Positions 51,448-60,259 of a stretch of 64,000 nt of DNA are shown here, piece after piece; positions within the stretch are counted from its first letter, which is position 1, and every line of letters starts with the position of its first letter. The notes below the pieces were generated by a model. That model saw only the letters and a program-made list of their open reading frames with translations, was not told the origin of the DNA and did no database searches. This stretch comes from Streptomyces xylophagus. Lineage in GTDB: Bacteria > Actinomycetota > Actinomycetes > Streptomycetales > Streptomycetaceae. Made by a program: the position numbers and the translations under genes. The DNA is taken from assembly GCF_000716435.1 (NCBI RefSeq), contig NZ_JNWO01000015.1, positions 186,001 through 250,000 on the forward strand, in the 5' to 3' direction.

Positions 51448-53160
51448 ATGATCACAGCAGGCTTGAAGCTCACGCAGAGCGGCGGCATCGCGATCCTCGA
51501 CGAGGACCGTCTGGTGTTCAACGTCGAGATGCAGAAGATCGCCAACGGCGCCCGGTACAGCAACGTCGACGAACTCGACGACCTGGTCGGCGTCATGGAC
51601 AAGTTCGACCTCAAGGTCGGCGACGTCGGCACATGGGCGCTGGACGGCTGGGACGGCGCCGCCGGCGGGCGCGTCAACGTGCTCGCCGGCGGGATCCGGA
51701 CCGAGGTCCTGGTCGCCCCCTACCGGGAGACCGACCTGGTGCCCGACCCGGCGCTGCCGGGCCACCGCGGCCGGATCGTGATCGGCGGCCAGGCGCTGGA
51801 CTACGACAGCTACGTCCACGTCGCCGGCCACCTGGCCTCGGCCTACTGCACCAGCCCGTTCGCGCGCCGCGGCGAGCCGTCGATGGTGCTGGTCTGGGAC
51901 GGCGGCTGCTTCCCGCGGCTGTACTGCGTGGACGCCGACGGCCGGATCGAGGCCGGCGGCGAGGCGTTCCCGCTCATCGGCCACACCTACTCGATGACCT
52001 CGCAGTACTGGGGCCCGTTCAAGCGGCAGAACAAGTCGAAGAACGTCGACGACCTCTCCGTGGCCGGGAAGATGATGGCGTACATCGCCCTGGGCACCTC
52101 GCAGGAGCGGATCAAGCAGGTCTTCCGCGAGGAGTTCTTCGAGTTCTTCGACGCCGACTCGCCGCGGGTGCGGGAGTACCGGCGGACCATCATCGGCTGC
52201 GGCAGCACCGGTGAGCAGTCGCACGCCTACGTGCACCAGTTCCTCTCCGCCGTGCAGGCCCGCACCGCCGTGCTCGGGGTCTCGGACGTGGACGTGCTGG
52301 CCAGCGTCCACACGTTCATCGAGGACCTGCTGATCGACCGGGTGACCAAGAAGATCCAGGCGTGGAAGGGCGGCGGCGCCTGGAACCTGTGCTTCGCCGG
52401 CGGCTGCGCGCTGAACATCAAGTGGAACAGCGCCCTGCGCTCCCACCCGACGATCAAGGCCATGTGGGTGCCGCCGTTCCCGGACGACTCCGGCGTCGCC
52501 ATCGGCACGGCCTGCCTGGCCGCGGCCGGCGGCTCCGGGCTCCGGCCGATCCAGTGGGGCCCCCGGCTGGGCCCGGCTCTCGAACCGACGCCGGAGGTGC
52601 CGCGCGGCTGGAGCACGTCGCCCTGCACGCCGGAGGAACTGGCCCAGATCCTGCACACCACGGGCCAGCCCGCGGTCGTGCTCGACGGCCGTGCTGAACT
52701 GGGACCCCGCGCGCTCGGCGGACGCAGCATCATCGCATCGGCGGTCGAGGGGTCGATGAAGAGGCTCCTGAACGACGTGAAGAGCCGGGAGCCCTACCGG
52801 CCGGTCGCGCCCATCTGCCTGGAAGAACATGCCCCGACCGTCTTCGACCCGGGCACGCCGGACCCGTACATGCTGTTCGAACACTGGGTCCGTCCCGAGT
52901 GGATCGACCGCGTCCCGGCCGTCATGCACCTGGACGGCACCGCACGGCTGCAGACCGTCAACGCGTCCGACGACCCGAACCTGCACGCCATCCTGCGCGA
53001 GTACTACAAGTGCAGCGGCATACCGGTCCTGTGCAACACGAGCGCGAACTACAACGGCCGTAGCTTCTTCCCCGACGTCGCGTCGGCGATCGAGTGGGGC
53101 CAGCTCGACCTGGTGTGGAGCGAGGGCGTCCTGTACCGGCGGGAGGACTCGGCGTTCTGA
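51448..53160 (+). CDS. O-carbamoyltransferase (NodU/TobZ family)
   Basis: 570 aa. I prefer the ATG at 51448 (MITAGLKLTQSGGIAILDEDRLVFNVEMQK), which has a GGGAG site and aligns with the family start; an ATG at 51379 inside the previous gene is the alternative. The Kae1-like N-terminal half shows HVAGHLASAYCTSPF and MVLVWDGG; the C-terminal YrdC-like half has GGCALNIKWN, FPDDSGVAIGTACLAA, DGRAELGPRALGGRSI and NTSANYNG. The enzyme transfers carbamoyl phosphate's carbamoyl group, through carbamoyl-AMP, to a hydroxyl. It is likely a late tailoring step on a product hydroxyl. It is the last gene of the middle operon. Confidence 0.92.
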   Translation: MITAGLKLTQSGGIAILDEDRLVFNVEMQKIANGARYSNVDELDDLVGVMDKFDLKVGDVGTWALDGWDGAAGGRVNVLAGGIRTEVLVAPYRETDLVPDPALPGHRGRIVIGGQALDYDSYVHVAGHLASAYCTSPFARRGEPSMVLVWDGGCFPRLYCVDADGRIEAGGEAFPLIGHTYSMTSQYWGPFKRQNKSKNVDDLSVAGKMMAYIALGTSQERIKQVFREEFFEFFDADSPRVREYRRTIIGCGSTGEQSHAYVHQFLSAVQARTAVLGVSDVDVLASVHTFIEDLLIDRVTKKIQAWKGGGAWNLCFAGGCALNIKWNSALRSHPTIKAMWVPPFPDDSGVAIGTACLAAAGGSGLRPIQWGPRLGPALEPTPEVPRGWSTSPCTPEELAQILHTTGQPAVVLDGRAELGPRALGGRSIIASAVEGSMKRLLNDVKSREPYRPVAPICLEEHAPTVFDPGTPDPYMLFEHWVRPEWIDRVPAVMHLDGTARLQTVNASDDPNLHAILREYYKCSGIPVLCNTSANYNGRSFFPDVASAIEWGQLDLVWSEGVLYRREDSAF

Positions 53161-53257
53161 CTGGGCGTTTGGTCCGGTGATTCGGGTTTGGTCCCGGGTC
53201 AGGTTCCGCGCCGGTTCGGGGTGGCTTCGCCGGTGAGTCTGCGGGCCATGAGGTGGA

Positions 53258-53945
53258 TCATCGCTTCGGAGCGGTGCGGGTGGCGTTCGTGTCGCGGGCG
53301 AGGCGTCGGTGGTGCGTGAGCCGGCCGATGCCGCGCTCGATGGTCCACCGTCTCGGGATGATCGTGAATCCGCGGGTGCCGGGCGGGCGTTGGACGGGGT
53401 GGACGTCGATGCCGAGGCGGGCGCCGTGGTCGATGGCGGTGGTGCGGTAGCCGTCGTCCACCCAGGCCTTCGTGATGTGCGGGTGGGCGGCGGCGATGCG
53501 GGACAGCAGGGTCACGCCGGCGTCGACCAGCACGGTCAGCAGCAGGCCGAGGGTGTCGCAGCCGAGGTGGCGCCTGCGCCCGATGATCCGTCGGGCCGCC
53601 ACTTTTTGCCGGGCCTTCTCCGCCGCGTCGGCGGCCTTCTCCAGGGCCGCCAGGGCGTCGGGGCCCAGGTGCATCCCGGCGGCGTCGTGGTGAGCCCGAA
53701 CGGTGGTGGAATCCACGCTGACCAGCGACAGGTCCACCTCGCCCCGCCTCGCGGCCTCCGCGATCGCGCCCTCCATCAGGACTTCGAAGACGCCCGCGTC
53801 ACGCCATTGCCGGAAGCGACGGGAGACGGTCGACCACGCACCGAACTCCGACGGCGTCTCCCGCCACTGCCCTCCGGTCTTGAACCGCCGGATCCCGCCC
53901 TCGAACTGCTGCCGCAGCCGCTCCGGGTACGGACCGCAGAGCTGA
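53258..53945 (-). pseudogene. IS5-family transposase remnant, 5' truncated
   Basis: About 229 codons on the minus strand from the middle to the C-terminus of an IS5-type DDE transposase: RRFKTGGQWRETPSEFGAWSTVSRRFRQWRDAGVFEVLM, then VDSTTVRAHHDAAG (first Asp), KAWVDDGYR (second Asp) and PRRWTIERGIGRL (Glu). The first 40-50 codons are lost where IS630-type sequence begins. No complete element or clear terminal repeats remain. It separates the middle plus-strand operon from the minus-strand arm. Confidence 0.75.
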
Positions 53946-54300
53946 CCCGGTGGGCCCGGCGCGCGAGAACCGCCCAGTTCCTCGCGTTGCGGGCGAAGAT
54001 CGTGCTGCGGTGTGCGGAGGGCGGGACGAACAGACCGGTCGCGGCGGAGCTCGGGATCGCCCGGGCGACGGTGAACCGCCGGCGTGCCCGGTTCATCGAA
54101 GACCGCCTGGACGGCCCGGCCGACGAGCCACGCCCGGGAAGGCCGCCCGCGATCCTCTTGGACCGGGTCGAGGAAATCGTCGTGGCGACCGTACCGGCCT
54201 GTCGAAGTCCACCATCGGGCGCACCCGAAACCCTTTACTTGGACCAAGACCGCCGACGAGATCCTCAACTCGCTCGCCGACTGCCTCGCAAAGATCGCCC
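53920..54300 (+). pseudogene. IS630-family transposase remnant with internal deletion
   Basis: The plus strand first encodes the N-terminal helix-turn-helix of an IS630-type transposase (ELTRWARRARTAQFLALRAKIVLRCAEGGTNRPVAAELGIARATVNRRRARFIEDRLDGPADEPRPGRPPAILLDRVEEIV). After a frameshift comes only the extreme C-terminus (HPKPFTWTKTADEILNSLADCLAKI). The whole DDE catalytic core is missing. The following 54,301-54,663 holds open frames in several registers but nothing I recognise as a gene. Confidence 0.72.
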
Positions 54301-54663
54301 CGCCGGCAGCGCGTACCAGCCGTCGGCCGCCTCCTCGTCGTCCAGGACCTGCCCGCGACGAGGGCAAGGACCCCGGCCGGCGTGATGTCTACCGGGTGCT
54401 GGAGGACGTCCACACCGTCAACGGCCCCCGCAAGCGGGACCCGGTGCTGACCGTGCGCCGGATCCTGGTCGACTCCACCGGCAACGCCGCAGGCCGGCAG
54501 GCCTGCGTACCGAGGTCGGCCAGGGCGACAGCCTTTGCCGCCGTCGGCGTCCGCGTACCCCTCGGTGACAGCGATTGCCGCGCAGGGGGCGGGGGAGCAG
54601 GTGGGCGAGGCCGGGCCGACCTTGTGGCCGAGGCGTGGGAGTTCGCCGTGGACGCGCCGGACA

Positions 54664-55443
54664 TCACCTTTGATTCCGCACCGTGAATTCCAGATCGGAC
54701 GCGATCTGGTTGATCATTTTGGTGGTGCCGGCGGGGTCGAAGAAGTGCCCGCCGGACACCGTGGTCAAGCTGAACGCCCCTGAGGTTTCCCGGTACCAGT
54801 CCCGCATGAGCTCGGGTGGTGCTTGCGTATCGTCTGTGCCGGCGAAAGCCCGCAGCGGCACCGCCAGAGGCAGCCCGCTTCGCGGCGGGCAGGTGCCGAC
54901 GACGGTGAGGTCGGCGCGGACGATCGGCAGATACATGTCCAGCAACTCTTTGTTGTCGAGGATTTCCGCGGCTGTGCCGCCGAGCTCACGCAGGTAGGCG
55001 ATCAGCATCTCGTCCGACTCGTTCCAGCCACGCACCGGCAGGCCTCGGAAAGGAGCGCAACTGCTCGCGGAGAACATGTGCGAGGGCTGCGGCAGGCCCC
55101 GCTCGCGCAGCAGGTGCGACACCGCCAAGGCCACACGCGCGCCCATGCTGAATCCGAAACAGGCATACGGCGGATTCAGCTCTCCCGCCATCGCGTCGGC
55201 AACGGCCTCGGCCAGCGGTCGCATGTCCCGGAAGGGTTGCTCCGCGAAGCGGTTCCCGCGGCCGGGCAGCTGCACGGCCACCACCTCGACGTACGGCGGA
55301 AGCAGGAACTGCCAGTCTCGGAATGAGGCGGCACTGCCACCCGCGTAGTGGAAGCAGAACAGGCGCAGTGCCCTGGCTTCGTGGGCCGGACCAAGCCGCT
55401 GGAACCACTTGGTCTCTGCCCCGCGCCGTGACCGAGCAGCCAT
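54664..55443 (-). CDS. Type II thioesterase, serine type
   Basis: 259 aa alpha/beta-hydrolase of the TEII group: LRLFCFHYAGGSAASFRDWQ, VVAVQLPGRGNRFAEQPF, nucleophile elbow FGFSMGARVALAV, and a C-terminal HFFDP with the catalytic His in SGGHFF. It removes wrong or stalled acyl groups from carrier proteins. The ATG at 55443 overlaps the previous stop by one base (TAATG). It is the last gene of a tightly coupled minus-strand operon. Confidence 0.92.
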   Translation of the reverse strand: MAARSRRGAETKWFQRLGPAHEARALRLFCFHYAGGSAASFRDWQFLLPPYVEVVAVQLPGRGNRFAEQPFRDMRPLAEAVADAMAGELNPPYACFGFSMGARVALAVSHLLRERGLPQPSHMFSASSCAPFRGLPVRGWNESDEMLIAYLRELGGTAAEILDNKELLDMYLPIVRADLTVVGTCPPRSGLPLAVPLRAFAGTDDTQAPPELMRDWYRETSGAFSLTTVSGGHFFDPAGTTKMINQIASDLEFTVRNQR

Positions 55444-56177
55444 TAGGCCCCCTTCGTACCCAGCCCGGCGGCGAACAGTTCGAACAACTCCGGTGGTCCG
55501 TCAAGGAACCGGTAATGCGCCCCCGGAAGCACATGGTGATCCGTATCTCCGCACCGGTTCCAGCCACTCATTGTGTGGTGCTGGACTTCGCGGTCCTCAC
55601 TCCAGCCAATGGTCGTGATCGGCATGGTCAGCCTGACGGGGTCGGGGACGACGTACCGTTTGTTGACCTCGATGTCGGAACGCAAGACTTCCAGCGCCAG
55701 TTCGAGAACCTCCGGGCTCGGGTTCCCGCCGCGGCCTTCGATCAGGATGCGGAGCTCGTCGGTCAGCCCATCGTCATCGAGTTCCAGGAACCGTCCGGTC
55801 GGGCCGTCCTGCGGCGCCACCTGTGAGGAAATGAACAAATGGCCCGGAACAGCCGGGTCTGTCGCCTCGGCCTGGACGGCTGCCTGGTATGCCGCCAAAG
55901 CCGAGCCGCAGTGCCCGAAGAAGCCGTACGGCCGGTCGAGGTAAGGCGCCAGGCCGGCCACAAGGTTCACGGCCAACTCTTCGTACGTGGTCGGCATCTG
56001 TTCGCGCATCCGGTTCGCGCGTCCAGGCAGTTGTACCGGCACGAGTTCGACACTGCCCACGCTGGACGGCCAACGGCCGTACATCCCTGCGCCGGTGCCC
56101 GAGTAGGGGATACAGAATATCCGGGCGGTGGCCAACGGATCGGGCTTGCGCAGCAGCCAAGGATTCATGCCCTTCAT
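55443..56177 (-). CDS. Type II thioesterase-like protein with cysteine nucleophile
   Basis: 244 aa. TEII fold: ARIFCIPYSGTGAGMYGRWP, ELVPVQLPGRANRMREQMP, and HYRFLDGPPELFELF with the His. The nucleophile elbow reads FFGHCGSALAAYQAA, so Cys stands where Ser is usual. It may hydrolyse slowly, or transfer the acyl group to an amine or hydroxyl. It overlaps the P450 gene by 4 nt and the next thioesterase by 1 nt. A second in-frame ATG at 56168 (MNPWLLRKP) is possible. Acting on the PCP of the A-PCP protein upstream, to release a P450-modified amino acid, is a plausible job. Confidence 0.85.
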   Translation of the reverse strand: MKGMNPWLLRKPDPLATARIFCIPYSGTGAGMYGRWPSSVGSVELVPVQLPGRANRMREQMPTTYEELAVNLVAGLAPYLDRPYGFFGHCGSALAAYQAAVQAEATDPAVPGHLFISSQVAPQDGPTGRFLELDDDGLTDELRILIEGRGGNPSPEVLELALEVLRSDIEVNKRYVVPDPVRLTMPITTIGWSEDREVQHHTMSGWNRCGDTDHHVLPGAHYRFLDGPPELFELFAAGLGTKGA

Positions 56178-57442
56178 GACTTTCTCCCTCCGATGCGCCG
56201 CTTCGCGGTTATTGGGATGTGTTTGAAGCCCGAAACAAAGTTCGACCGCAGTCGTTCCGTCGGTCCGGCGGCCTGAAAATCATCGAAGCGTTCGAACAGC
56301 TCGTTGAACAGGATGCGAAGGGTCAAGCGCGCGAGTGAGTGACCGACGCAGTAGTGCGGCCCCACCCCGAAGGCGAGGTGCCTGTTGGGCTTGCGCCTCA
56401 GATTGAAAACCTCGGCGTCGGGGAACGCCTTTTCGTCACGGTCGGCCGCACCGAGCCATACCACCACCGCGTCTCCGGCGGCGATCGGCGTGTTGTGCAT
56501 GACTACGTCCTGGGTGGCATAGCGCAGGAAGTGATTGACCGGCGATGCCCAGCGCAGGGCCTCCTCGGTGGCGGTCGCGTCCACCTCGGGGTGCGCGGCC
56601 CAGTCGTCAAGAACGTCCGTGCCGATGAACTGGGCCATGACGAAGTTGGGTGAATGCGGGGTGGTGACGTTCGCACCGAGCAACAAGCTGTAGCAGTTGG
56701 AGGTGATCTCCCCCGGGGACATATGGCGCCCCTCGAAAGTGGTCCCGATCAATACGCTGAGCAAATCGTCGCCGGGGTTGGCGCGCCGGAACTCCACGAG
56801 GTCCTGAAAATAGGCGAACAGCTCGCGGTGCGCGGCCTCCAGAGTGGCGGCCTTGCCATCTGGGCCCTGATACTCCGGATCGTCGGCGGCAATGCAGACC
56901 GTTGTCAGCCGGCTCAGCCACGGCCAGTCACGCCGCGGGATGCCCATCAGTGTGCCGCTGACGGCCATGGGGAGAGCCAGAGTGGCTTGAGCGAAGTCGA
57001 AGACTCCTCCGTCGCCGAGTGGTTCGATCAGTTCGACCAACAGACTTGTGATCATGTCGCGCTGCCGGTCGACAGCGCGCGCGGTGAGCGCCTTCTGGAG
57101 CCGGACCCGCATCTCGGTGTGCCGGGGCGGGTCGGTCACGGCGAGCTGCCGTCCACCCGCAGGGTCGTCGTGTCCGAGCAGGTCCACGAGAGTGCCGCGT
57201 TCGGAGGTGAAGACGGCCCAGTCACGCAGGACGCGATCGGCGTCGTCGTAGGAGACGACCGACCAGAATCCGTTCTCGTCGTCCACCTGCTGCCAGTGCA
57301 GGGTGTCCAAGGCACGCAGGCGACGCCAGATCGCCGGAGCGTCACCGTCGCTGTACAGCATCGGATCAACGAGGTCGATTCCGCCGTTGTGGACCGGGCA
57401 GCCCGGTATTCGCGCCGAGTGGATGGAGTCAGACGTCGTCAC
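56174..57442 (-). CDS. Cytochrome P450, likely amino-acyl-PCP hydroxylase
   Basis: 422 aa bacterial soluble P450. Heme-binding FGVGPHYCVGHSLAR with the Cys ligand near residue 366, the ExxR motif in ATEEALRWASPVNHFLRYA, and an I-helix LLLGANVTTPHSPNF in which the usual acid-Thr pair is replaced by Val-Thr-Thr. It sits directly behind an A-PCP didomain gene (14 nt overlap) and before two thioesterases. This A-PCP + P450 + TEII set is the known arrangement for beta-hydroxylation of a carrier-bound amino acid (as in novobiocin and nikkomycin clusters). The target amino acid is unknown. Confidence 0.9.
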   Translation of the reverse strand: MTTSDSIHSARIPGCPVHNGGIDLVDPMLYSDGDAPAIWRRLRALDTLHWQQVDDENGFWSVVSYDDADRVLRDWAVFTSERGTLVDLLGHDDPAGGRQLAVTDPPRHTEMRVRLQKALTARAVDRQRDMITSLLVELIEPLGDGGVFDFAQATLALPMAVSGTLMGIPRRDWPWLSRLTTVCIAADDPEYQGPDGKAATLEAAHRELFAYFQDLVEFRRANPGDDLLSVLIGTTFEGRHMSPGEITSNCYSLLLGANVTTPHSPNFVMAQFIGTDVLDDWAAHPEVDATATEEALRWASPVNHFLRYATQDVVMHNTPIAAGDAVVVWLGAADRDEKAFPDAEVFNLRRKPNRHLAFGVGPHYCVGHSLARLTLRILFNELFERFDDFQAAGPTERLRSNFVSGFKHIPITAKRRIGGRKS

Positions 57443-59636
57443 GAGTGATCTCCCGGCTGAGGTCGGAGATCTGAGCGGCCAGCTCGCCGATGGTCGGTTG
57501 CAGGTACAGGGTCCGGGCGGCCAGCTTGACCTGGAACTCGCGCTGCATCCGGCTGAGCAGCTCCGCGGCGAGCAGTGAGTGCCCGCCGAGTTCGAAGAAG
57601 TCGTCCTCGACCCCGATCGGCTCGACGTTCAGCGCCTCACCCCACAACTCCGTCAGGCGTTGTTCGAGACTGTCGCGGGCCGGGACGTATTCGTTCCAAA
57701 CCGAACGCGCGATGGCGCTGTTGGCCGGCAGCGCCCGGCGATTCACCTTGCCGCTGGCAGTCAACGGAAGCGCGTCGCGGACCAGGATCGCGGCCGGCAG
57801 CGAGTACGCGGGCAACGTCGTGGCCAGATGGGTTCGCAGGCGGACCGCGAGATCGGCATGGCTTCGCACCTCCCCACCTCGTGCCTCGACGTACGCGATG
57901 AGGCGAGGATCCCCCGAGGGGTCGCGCTGCGCCACGACGGCGGCCAGCCGCACGTCCGGGTGAGCCAGCAACTCGGTCTCGACGGCGCCGGGCTCCACCC
58001 GGTATCCGCGGATTTTGACCTGGCCGTCGCGCCGGCCATGGAAGAGCAGCGTGCCGTCCTCGGTCCAGCTGACCAGGTCGCCGGTCCGGTACATGCGTCG
58101 GCCCGGCCGGTCGGTGAACGGGTCTGGAAGGAAGCGTTCGGCGGTGGACGCGGGGTCGCCCACGTAACCGAGGGCGACACCCTCGCCGCTGGCCCACAGC
58201 TCGCCGCGCACACCGATCGGAACCAACCGCATCCGGGAGTCCATGACGGCGACCGAAGTCCCGGCGATCGGCCGGCCGATCGGCACGGGATCTCCACCGG
58301 TCGGGCCGTCGGCGACCCAGCATGTCGTGAAGGTGGTGTTCTCGGTCGGACCGTAACCGTTGGTGAACGTCAGGCCGGGCTGGGCGGCCAGCAGATGGTT
58401 GAGGTGAGCCGGAGAAATCACGTCGCCGCCGGCGATCAGCCGTCGGACGTCGGCCAGCGCCCGCGGCCGGGCGGCGACGAGCTGGTGGAAGAGCCCAGCA
58501 GTCAGCCAAAGCACGCTGACCCTCTCGGCGGCCAGGGTGTCGGCGAGGGTATCAATGTCCATCGGCCCGGGCGGGAGGACCGCCAACCGCGCGCCGTGGA
58601 CAAGGGGGGCCCACAACTCGAGGGTGGAGGCGTCGAAGGCCAGCGGTGCCGCTTGCAGGAAGACGTCGCGGGGTATGGGGTCGAGCCAATCGGGGTCGGC
58701 GACCAGGCGGCTGACGGCGCGGTGCGGCACGAGAACACCCCGGGGCTGACCCGTAGTGCCCGAAGTGAAGGAGATATAGGCCGGAGATCCATGAGGGAGG
58801 TCAGGAAGCGTCGGCGGTACGGTCGTGCCCGCCGTGCTGTCGAACGGGATGGCCCGCACCCTGTCGGGCAACCCGACGGCCAGGTCCGGATCGGTCACAG
58901 CGACGTGCACATCGGCGGTGGCCAACAGCCGGTGCATCCGCTCGGCCGGATCGTTGAGATCCACGGCCAGGTACGCGCCACCGGCACGAAGCACGCCGAG
59001 CAGGGCGATCACGGCTTCCGGGGAGCGGGGCATGAGAACGGCGACGACCGAGCCGGTGCGAACCCCCGCCGTGCGGAGTTCCGCGGCCAGGGCGCCGGAT
59101 CGATCCATCAGCTCGCGATACGTGACGTGGTCGCCTCCCTGGCTGAGCGCGACGGCATCGGGAGTCGACGCGGCTCGCTCGGCGATCAGCACTGGCACCG
59201 GACGCAGTTCCTTCGCCGGTGGGCCGGCCATGAAGCCGCGCACTGTCGCTTCGTCGGCTTCGGTCAGCAGATCGAGCCGACTCAGGCAGAGGTCCGGCTG
59301 CGCCGCCGCTCGCCGCGCCTGCCTGGCGATCGGCGTGTCACCTGCCGGCCGTACGGTCAGCGCTGCCCCGGCTTCTTCGGTGTCCGCGTCGGCAGCCAAT
59401 ACCTCGACGTCCACCGATCGTGCGTCACCGTAGTAGTCCACCTCGGGCGGCGCCGCGTCCCACTCCGCCGCTACCCGCTCGGCCAGAGCGACGAGCGTCG
59501 GATCGCCCGAGACATCCACATCCAGCGGTCCGCGTACCCCGTCCGCGTCCCGATACAGAACGCTCATCCGCTCGTCGCCCGTCCGCCGGTGAATTGCCGC
59601 GACCACTGTCGCGATCGTCGTAGCCGCGCTGGTCAT
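57429..59636 (-). CDS. Stand-alone NRPS A-PCP didomain with N-terminal extension
   Basis: 735 aa, start ATG 59636 overlapping the upstream stop (ATGA). Residues 1-130 are an unassigned extension that may derive from the end of a condensation domain. Adenylation domain (about 145-640): YISFTSGTTGQPRGVLVPHRA, LAFDASTLELWAPLVHGARLAV, NGYGPTENTTFTTCW, YRTGDLVSW, GRRDGQVKIRGYRVE and TASGKVNRRAL, all intact. PCP: DDFFELGGHSLLAAELLSRM near residue 685. The DAST pocket start fits several hydrophobic or aromatic residues, so I do not name the amino acid. The following P450 probably acts on the PCP-bound residue. Confidence 0.92.
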   Translation of the reverse strand: MTSAATTIATVVAAIHRRTGDERMSVLYRDADGVRGPLDVDVSGDPTLVALAERVAAEWDAAPPEVDYYGDARSVDVEVLAADADTEEAGAALTVRPAGDTPIARQARRAAAQPDLCLSRLDLLTEADEATVRGFMAGPPAKELRPVPVLIAERAASTPDAVALSQGGDHVTYRELMDRSGALAAELRTAGVRTGSVVAVLMPRSPEAVIALLGVLRAGGAYLAVDLNDPAERMHRLLATADVHVAVTDPDLAVGLPDRVRAIPFDSTAGTTVPPTLPDLPHGSPAYISFTSGTTGQPRGVLVPHRAVSRLVADPDWLDPIPRDVFLQAAPLAFDASTLELWAPLVHGARLAVLPPGPMDIDTLADTLAAERVSVLWLTAGLFHQLVAARPRALADVRRLIAGGDVISPAHLNHLLAAQPGLTFTNGYGPTENTTFTTCWVADGPTGGDPVPIGRPIAGTSVAVMDSRMRLVPIGVRGELWASGEGVALGYVGDPASTAERFLPDPFTDRPGRRMYRTGDLVSWTEDGTLLFHGRRDGQVKIRGYRVEPGAVETELLAHPDVRLAAVVAQRDPSGDPRLIAYVEARGGEVRSHADLAVRLRTHLATTLPAYSLPAAILVRDALPLTASGKVNRRALPANSAIARSVWNEYVPARDSLEQRLTELWGEALNVEPIGVEDDFFELGGHSLLAAELLSRMQREFQVKLAARTLYLQPTIGELAAQISDLSREITRDDV

Positions 59637-59884
59637 TGGGACCTCCCGATCGCCCGCACCGGCAAGCGGTTGAAGCCGAACATGAAGTGGGAACACAGCC
59701 GTGAAGTCAGGGCTTGCTCCTGGTCTGAGACAGTCGGCTGGTCCGCGTGGACCGCGGTGTTCCGCCCGAACAGTGTGATGGCGCTGGATTTGCTCACGGA
59801 TGACTCTTCTTTTCGTCCTGAGCACCAGATTCTTGAAGATGATGCGGACGATGCGGTGTGTTCCACGTTCTTATCGCGGTTCAT
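59633..59884 (-). pseudogene. Cytochrome P450 deletion scar
   Basis: An 83-codon frame starts at an ATG inside the end of mbtH copy 2 (overlap 59871-59884) and stops in an ATGA overlap with the A-PCP gene. Its last 25 residues (LTSRLCSHFMFGFNRLPVRAIG) match the C-terminus of bacterial P450s and resemble the end of the intact P450 here (LRSNFVSGFKHIPITA). The heme motif and body are absent. The most likely history is an in-frame internal deletion of a second P450 gene that kept translational coupling. The middle part has lower GC than its neighbours. Confidence 0.65.
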
Positions 59885-60089
59885 CGACTATCGACCTGAT
59901 CAGGCTGACCGGCCTTATGTCCGTCCAGTGCGCGGAAACGTATTCAAGGCAGTTCTTTCGAGTTTCCTGGCCGTACACCACCTTCCAGCCGGCCGGTACC
60001 GCGCCGAAGGCGGGCCACAGCGAATGCTGGTTCTCGTCGTTCACCAGAACCAGACATGTGCCTTCTTCATCGTCGAAAGGATTCGCCAC
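59871..60089 (-). CDS. MbtH-like NRPS accessory protein, copy 2
   Basis: 72 aa, GTG 60089 with CAGGAGAATCC upstream. Full signature: [36 protein letters not shown] and [14 protein letters not shown]. It is closely related to copy 1 (shared [18 protein letters not shown]), and the leaders of both genes look alike. It heads the A-PCP/P450/thioesterase operon, about 100 nt downstream of operator copy 4, and probably supports the A-PCP and A-PCP-TE proteins. Confidence 0.95.
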   Translation of the reverse strand: MANPFDDEEGTCLVLVNDENQHSLWPAFGAVPAGWKVVYGQETRKNCLEYVSAHWTDIRPVSLIRSIVDEPR

Positions 60090-60189
60090 GGATTCTCCTG
60101 AGAAATCGATCAAACGGCCGTCAGCGTAACAGTGACGATAATCAGCCGTCACCGTTGCGGCAGCTGGATAAATTGCCTCGCATCGGGTG

Positions 60190-60207
60190 TGTCCCGCCGG
60201 CGAGACA
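60190..60207. promoter_or_regulatory. Cluster-specific operator, copy 4
   Basis: TGTCCCGCCGGCGAGACA, one mismatch to the perfect palindrome, about 100 nt upstream of mbtH copy 2 on the minus strand and downstream of the TauD gene. It indicates a separate promoter for the mbtH/A-PCP operon. Confidence 0.7.
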
Positions 60208-60259
60208 CCGGCGTCGGTGTAATGGGATATCGCTATTCCTGATCGCCGTTTCGAACCGC

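Noticed and set aside
54301..54663. Small open frames between the IS630 remnant and the thioesterase gene
   Set aside because: Several frames are open but none shows a known domain, good start or codon bias; treated as degraded IS or intergenic DNA.
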